A stretch of 8,207 nt of DNA from Candidatus Roizmanbacteria bacterium RIFCSPHIGHO2_01_FULL_39_8 (GTDB taxonomy: Bacteria > Patescibacteriota > Microgenomatia > UBA1406 > GWC2-37-13): the NCBI GenBank assembly GCA_001789355.1, contig MFZI01000022.1, positions 7,687 to 15,893 of the forward strand, written 5' to 3'. The notes below the pieces were generated by a model, which searched no databases, was not told where the DNA came from, and was given only the letters and a program-made list of their open reading frames with translations. The translations under genes were made by a program, and so were the position numbers. This document shows, in pieces, positions 6,243-8,207 of the stretch (positions within the stretch are counted from its first letter, which is position 1; each line of letters starts with the position of its first letter).

Positions 6243-6818
6243 TTAGTATTCCAGCTTCTCAAGGTTTCCGTCCTGCTCTTCGTAAAGCTGATTTTTTTGC
6301 TCCAAAGTTCTTTGAGTAAAGAGTATTCCTTGAAGGTGGTCCAGCTCGTGCTGGATAATAACCGACTTAAAACCAGAGTACCATTTCTTTATAGATTTTC
6401 CCGTCTCGTCCTGATAGGAAAGAAGCACCCTTTCAGCCCTATGAACAGGGCCCCAGATTTTGGGAATCGAAAGACATCCCTCGAGTCTCACCTTTTTCTT
6501 TTTGCGTTTAGTTGAGTTTATTGACCCTCCAGCTGACGGATGAACAGACTTGGATTGATTCAACTTACCAAGAATAGTTTTAAGAATTTTAGGATTTATA
6601 AACGCTTCGATCTTTGCATTTTTACCTGGTTTGATGATAAAAAGTGCCTGGCTTTTTCCCACCTGTGGCGCAGCCAAGCCGACACCCTGAGGATTTATTT
6701 GGGCTTTGAGTGTCTCTTCCATCTCAGTAAGAAGCCTCTTAAGCTCACTATTGAATTCTTCCACTTGTTTAACGGGAGTAGTAAGAACCGAATTGGGTAT
6801 CTTGACTATCTTGAGCAT
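6243..6818 (-). CDS. def: Peptide deformylase with lysine-rich insertion
   Basis: The product has 191 residues from the ATG at 6818; the longer frame to 6896 runs into repeat sequence and is not credible. All three deformylase motifs are intact: GVGLAAPQVG (45-54), EGCLS (113-117) and QHELDH (156-161). Cys115, His157 and His161 are the metal ligands and Glu158 the catalytic base. The enzyme removes the formyl group from the N-terminal methionine of new proteins. Between motifs I and II it carries about 25 extra residues (83-107), including SVHPSAGGSI and KRKKKK, where most family members have a short beta turn. This insertion should lie on a surface loop, because the motifs are undamaged. A TATAAT box ends 6 nt before the ATG, which suggests leaderless mRNA. 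The gene is 1 nt from the convergent rpmB. Confidence 0.95.
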   Translation of the reverse strand: MLKIVKIPNSVLTTPVKQVEEFNSELKRLLTEMEETLKAQINPQGVGLAAPQVGKSQALFIIKPGKNAKIEAFINPKILKTILGKLNQSKSVHPSAGGSINSTKRKKKKVRLEGCLSIPKIWGPVHRAERVLLSYQDETGKSIKKWYSGFKSVIIQHELDHLQGILFTQRTLEQKNQLYEEQDGNLEKLEY

Positions 6819-6824
6819 GGGGAT

Positions 6825-6834
6825 ATTATATAAT
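6825..6834. promoter_or_regulatory. Palindromic TATAAT box shared by def and the glycosyltransferase
   Basis: ATTATATAAT (6825-6834) is a perfect palindrome giving TATAAT on the - strand at 6830-6825 and on the + strand at 6829-6834. The - copy would start transcription at about 6818, the def ATG itself (leaderless). The + copy would start it at about 6841, so the heptamer array would form the leader of the glycosyltransferase mRNA. No good -35 was seen; TTGACT at 6802-6807 is 21 bp away on the + strand. Confidence 0.5.
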
Positions 6835-6838
6835 AATT

Positions 6839-6903
6839 GTAGAACGTAGAACCTAGAACGTAGAACTTTGTTGATGTTCCATGTTCCACGTTCCATGTTC
6901 TAT
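6839..6903. repeat. Inverted heptamer array (4 + 4 copies) in a divergent gap
   Basis: Four tandem 7-mers [GC]TAGAAC occupy 6839-6866 with no spacing. Then come 9 bases, TTTGTTGAT (6867-6875), and four tandem 7-mers of consensus GTTC[CT]A[TC] at 6876-6903. The right set is the reverse complement of the left at 21 of 28 positions; three more pairs would be G-U in RNA. The glycosyltransferase ATG at 6902 lies in the last heptamer, so the fold would bury the start codon if transcribed from the + strand box. No Shine-Dalgarno sequence is present. Confidence 0.88.
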
Positions 6904-7822
6904 GAAATTGTCCCTTTGCATAGCTACATTTAACGAAGAATCGAATATCCATTATCCTCTTGATTCTGCCTATGATTTCGTCGACGAGGTGATCATAGTT
7001 GATGGGGGATCGACCGATAAAACAGTTGAAAAAGCCAAATCCTACGGCCCAAAAGTTAAGATTTTTGTCGAGTCTAATCCCGCTATGTTCCATATCAATA
7101 AACAGAAGGCCATAGAAAGAGCAAAAGGTGAATGGATACTACAATTGGATGCGGATGAGAGTTTAAGCCCTGGATTGAAAGAAGAGATAAGACAGCTTGT
7201 AAAGAACTCAGAATTCAGAGTTCAAAATTCAGAATCAAAAAAACAAGAAAAGAAAATTCTAGATTCTCAATTCAATTCTGAATTCTCAATTCATAATTCT
7301 AAATTTGTAGCTTTTTGGATTTCCCGAAAGAATTGGTTTCTTACCCGATTTTTAATGAAGGGAGGGCAGTATCCAGACTATACTATTCGTTTGTATCGAA
7401 ACGGAACAGTGCGTTTCCCCTGCAAAGATGTGCACGAAAACGTCGAATTAATTGAAGGTTCTAAAACTGACTCGGTTAATGAGTCAAGTAAAAAAACCGA
7501 GTCAGTTTATAAAATTGGTTATTTGAAGAATCCAATTCTACACTATGCTGATCCCACCTTTTCCCGTTATCTTGCCCGCTGGGACCGCTATACCTCACTC
7601 GAAGCAGACCAATTAGCACAAACGTTTAACGTTAAACGTTTAACGTTAAACAATACGTGGTTATTCATCGATTATTTCTTCATCAAACCCAAATTGACCT
7701 TCCTCTCCATGTATTTCCGTCATAAAGGATTCCTGGACGGTTTCCCCGGCTTCGTCTTCGCTCTTTTTTCGTCGATCCGCTTTTGGGCAATATATATTAA
7801 ATGGTGGCAAAAAAGGAAGTAA
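6902..7822 (+). CDS. Family 2 glycosyltransferase (WaaE/KdtX-like) interrupted by repeat-encoded inserts
   Basis: The product has 306 residues from ATG 6902; the seven earlier codons (to 6881) lie in the heptamer array. GT-A features are clear: LSLCIATFNEES at the start, VDEVIIVDGGSTDKTVEKAK (27-46), and a DxD metal site in WILQLDADES (78-87). GGQYPDYTIRLYRNGTVRF and DVHENVELIEG (acceptor side, 154-186) are typical of the LPS-core WaaE/KdtX-like branch. Such enzymes add a sugar from a nucleotide-sugar donor to a glycan or lipid at the inner membrane. The C-terminal hydrophobic region (about 252-300) fits membrane association. Three stretches look inserted in frame and consist of short-word or inverted repeats: about residues 102-134, 188-202 and 241-252. 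Without them the length would be near 250, the family norm. It probably builds a surface polysaccharide. The donor is unknown. Confidence 0.92.
   Translation: MKLSLCIATFNEESNIHYPLDSAYDFVDEVIIVDGGSTDKTVEKAKSYGPKVKIFVESNPAMFHINKQKAIERAKGEWILQLDADESLSPGLKEEIRQLVKNSEFRVQNSESKKQEKKILDSQFNSEFSIHNSKFVAFWISRKNWFLTRFLMKGGQYPDYTIRLYRNGTVRFPCKDVHENVELIEGSKTDSVNESSKKTESVYKIGYLKNPILHYADPTFSRYLARWDRYTSLEADQLAQTFNVKRLTLNNTWLFIDYFFIKPKLTFLSMYFRHKGFLDGFPGFVFALFSSIRFWAIYIKWWQKRK
7204..7306. repeat. In-frame inverted heptamer array inside the glycosyltransferase gene
   Basis: The left set has five 7-mers of the type GAATTCA, beginning at 7204, 7211, 7218, 7225 and 7232. After an A-rich spacer, right-hand ATTCTNA words begin at 7256, 7263, 7270 (a 5-nt truncated copy), 7275, 7282, 7289 and 7296. 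AGAATTCAGA (7210-7219) and TCTGAATTCT (7277-7286) are exact reverse complements. Three heptamers make seven codons, so the protein shows a 7-residue echo (NSEFRVQ, NSEFSIH, NSKF). The array follows the DxD segment of the enzyme and keeps the frame open. Confidence 0.85.
7464..7508. repeat. Perfect 14-bp inverted repeat inside the glycosyltransferase gene
   Basis: AAACTGACTCGGTT (7464-7477) and AACCGAGTCAGTTT (7495-7508) pair exactly around a 17-nt loop that holds a further GAGTCA. It encodes the polar stretch KTDSVNESSKKTESVYK right after the conserved VHENVELIEG, where family members normally continue directly to the next strand. It looks like an in-frame insertion tolerated in a surface loop. 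Confidence 0.85.
7624..7651. repeat. Two tandem copies of a 14-bp palindrome inside the glycosyltransferase gene
   Basis: GTTTAACGTTAAAC occurs at 7624-7637 and again at 7638-7651 with no gap, and each copy is a perfect palindrome. It can also be read as four heptamers alternating GTTTAAC and its reverse complement GTTAAAC. It encodes FNVKRLTLN just before the C-terminal membrane-associated region. Confidence 0.9.
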
Positions 7823-7831
7823 AAATAATAG

Positions 7832-8207
7832 CTAAACTCCCAGTTTGAATTCAACCACGTCGCCATCTTTCATAACATAATCTCTTCCCATACTTTGTAC
7901 TTTTCCTTGTTCTCTCGCTTTAACCCACCCACTGGCAGAGACAAATTCAGGGTAGGGGATAATATCAGCCTTGATGAATTTCTTTTCAAAATCAGTATGA
8001 ATAACTCCTGCGGCTTGGGGAGCAAGAGTTCCGCGGGTTATTGTCCATGCCCGCGCCTCCAGTTCTCCTGCAGTCAGAAAAGAGATGAGATTTAAGGTTT
8101 CGTAGGCTTTTTTAATCAAACGATTAAGACCGGTTTCCTCCAAATTATATTGCTTTAGGTATTCTTTCTGCTCCGATTCATTAAAGGCGAGTACGTCTGT
8201 TTCGAGT
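7832..8207 (-). CDS. ychF: Redox-responsive ATPase/GTPase YchF, C-terminal part (5' partial)
   Basis: The frame is open to the right edge, so only the last 124 residues are visible; the TTG at 8141-8143 is internal. The segment EETGLNRLIKKAYETLNLIS followed by FLTAGELEARAWTITRGTLA is the classic junction of the helical region and the TGS domain in YchF/Ola1. Also visible are APQAAGVIHTDFEKKFIKAD and the closing DYVMKDGDVVEFKLGV. YchF is a P-loop protein of the Obg group that prefers ATP, binds ribosomes and affects stress and translation. The nucleotide-binding G domain lies outside the window. The final residue is Val, as in most family members. The gene ends 9 nt from the convergent glycosyltransferase stop; the gap is too short for a separate terminator. 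Confidence 0.97.
   Translation of the reverse strand, partial: LETDVLAFNESEQKEYLKQYNLEETGLNRLIKKAYETLNLISFLTAGELEARAWTITRGTLAPQAAGVIHTDFEKKFIKADIIPYPEFVSASGWVKAREQGKVQSMGRDYVMKDGDVVEFKLGV

Noticed and set aside
6297..6833. Plus-strand frames opposite peptide deformylase
   Set aside because: All three deformylase motifs are intact on the other strand; these frames are incidental.
6819..6896. N-terminal extension of peptide deformylase to 6896
   Set aside because: The extra 26 codons are translated heptamer array; deformylases start close to the MLKIVKIPN-like segment.
6881..6901. N-terminal extension of the glycosyltransferase to 6881
   Set aside because: These seven codons are part of the heptamer array, and family members begin at the LSLCIATFNE strand.
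6806..7093. Minus-strand frame across the divergent gap and the glycosyltransferase start
   Set aside because: It covers repeat sequence and the antisense of the conserved GT-A nucleotide-binding region.
6839..7306. CRISPR array
   Set aside because: The units are 7 nt and contiguous, with no spacers of typical length and inverted halves.

Overview
The window most likely comes from a Candidate Phyla Radiation (Patescibacteria) bacterium, perhaps of the Microgenomates type. The basis is indirect: an AT-rich, very compact layout, an N-anchored cohesin/dockerin surface-protein cluster, an L28 protein with two CxxC pairs, start codons almost without Shine-Dalgarno sequences, and short-word repeat arrays between and inside genes. 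TGA is used as a stop at 1356-1358, so the code is not the TGA-glycine code of some relatives. The taxonomic call is inference from memory and needs a homology search.

Left half (1-5210, all + strand): five genes for secreted or membrane-anchored proteins. In order: a dockerin protein with tandem Cys-containing repeats (5' end outside the window); a membrane-anchored protein with two cohesins and a dockerin (scaffoldin-like); a type II membrane protein with one cohesin; a cohesin protein with a signal peptide and an LPQTG sorting motif; and a membrane-anchored Fn3 protein with a four-cysteine tail. Together they carry four cohesin-like and two dockerin modules and no recognisable enzyme. This would suit a small non-cellulolytic surface scaffold assembled by calcium-dependent cohesin-dockerin pairing. 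That role is inferred.

Right half (5207-8207): five housekeeping or envelope genes on strictly alternating strands: a site-2-type M50 metalloprotease (-), ribosomal protein L28 (+), peptide deformylase (-), a WaaE/KdtX-like family 2 glycosyltransferase (+), and the 3' end of ychF (-). Convergent ends overlap by 4 nt or are 1 and 9 nt apart. The two divergent gaps (45 and 83 nt) each contain a palindromic -10-like box that could serve both strands.

The most unusual signal is a family of short-word inverted arrays: several copies of a 7-bp (once 10-bp) word, a short spacer, then several copies of its reverse complement. They lie directly before the start codons at 3081, 4611/4620 and 6902. The same kind of array also occurs in frame inside the glycosyltransferase gene, which carries two further perfect inverted repeats. 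A separate compound hairpin element fills the largest intergenic gap (3705-3879). No gap exceeds 300 bases, and no tRNA, rRNA, CRISPR array or transposase gene was seen.
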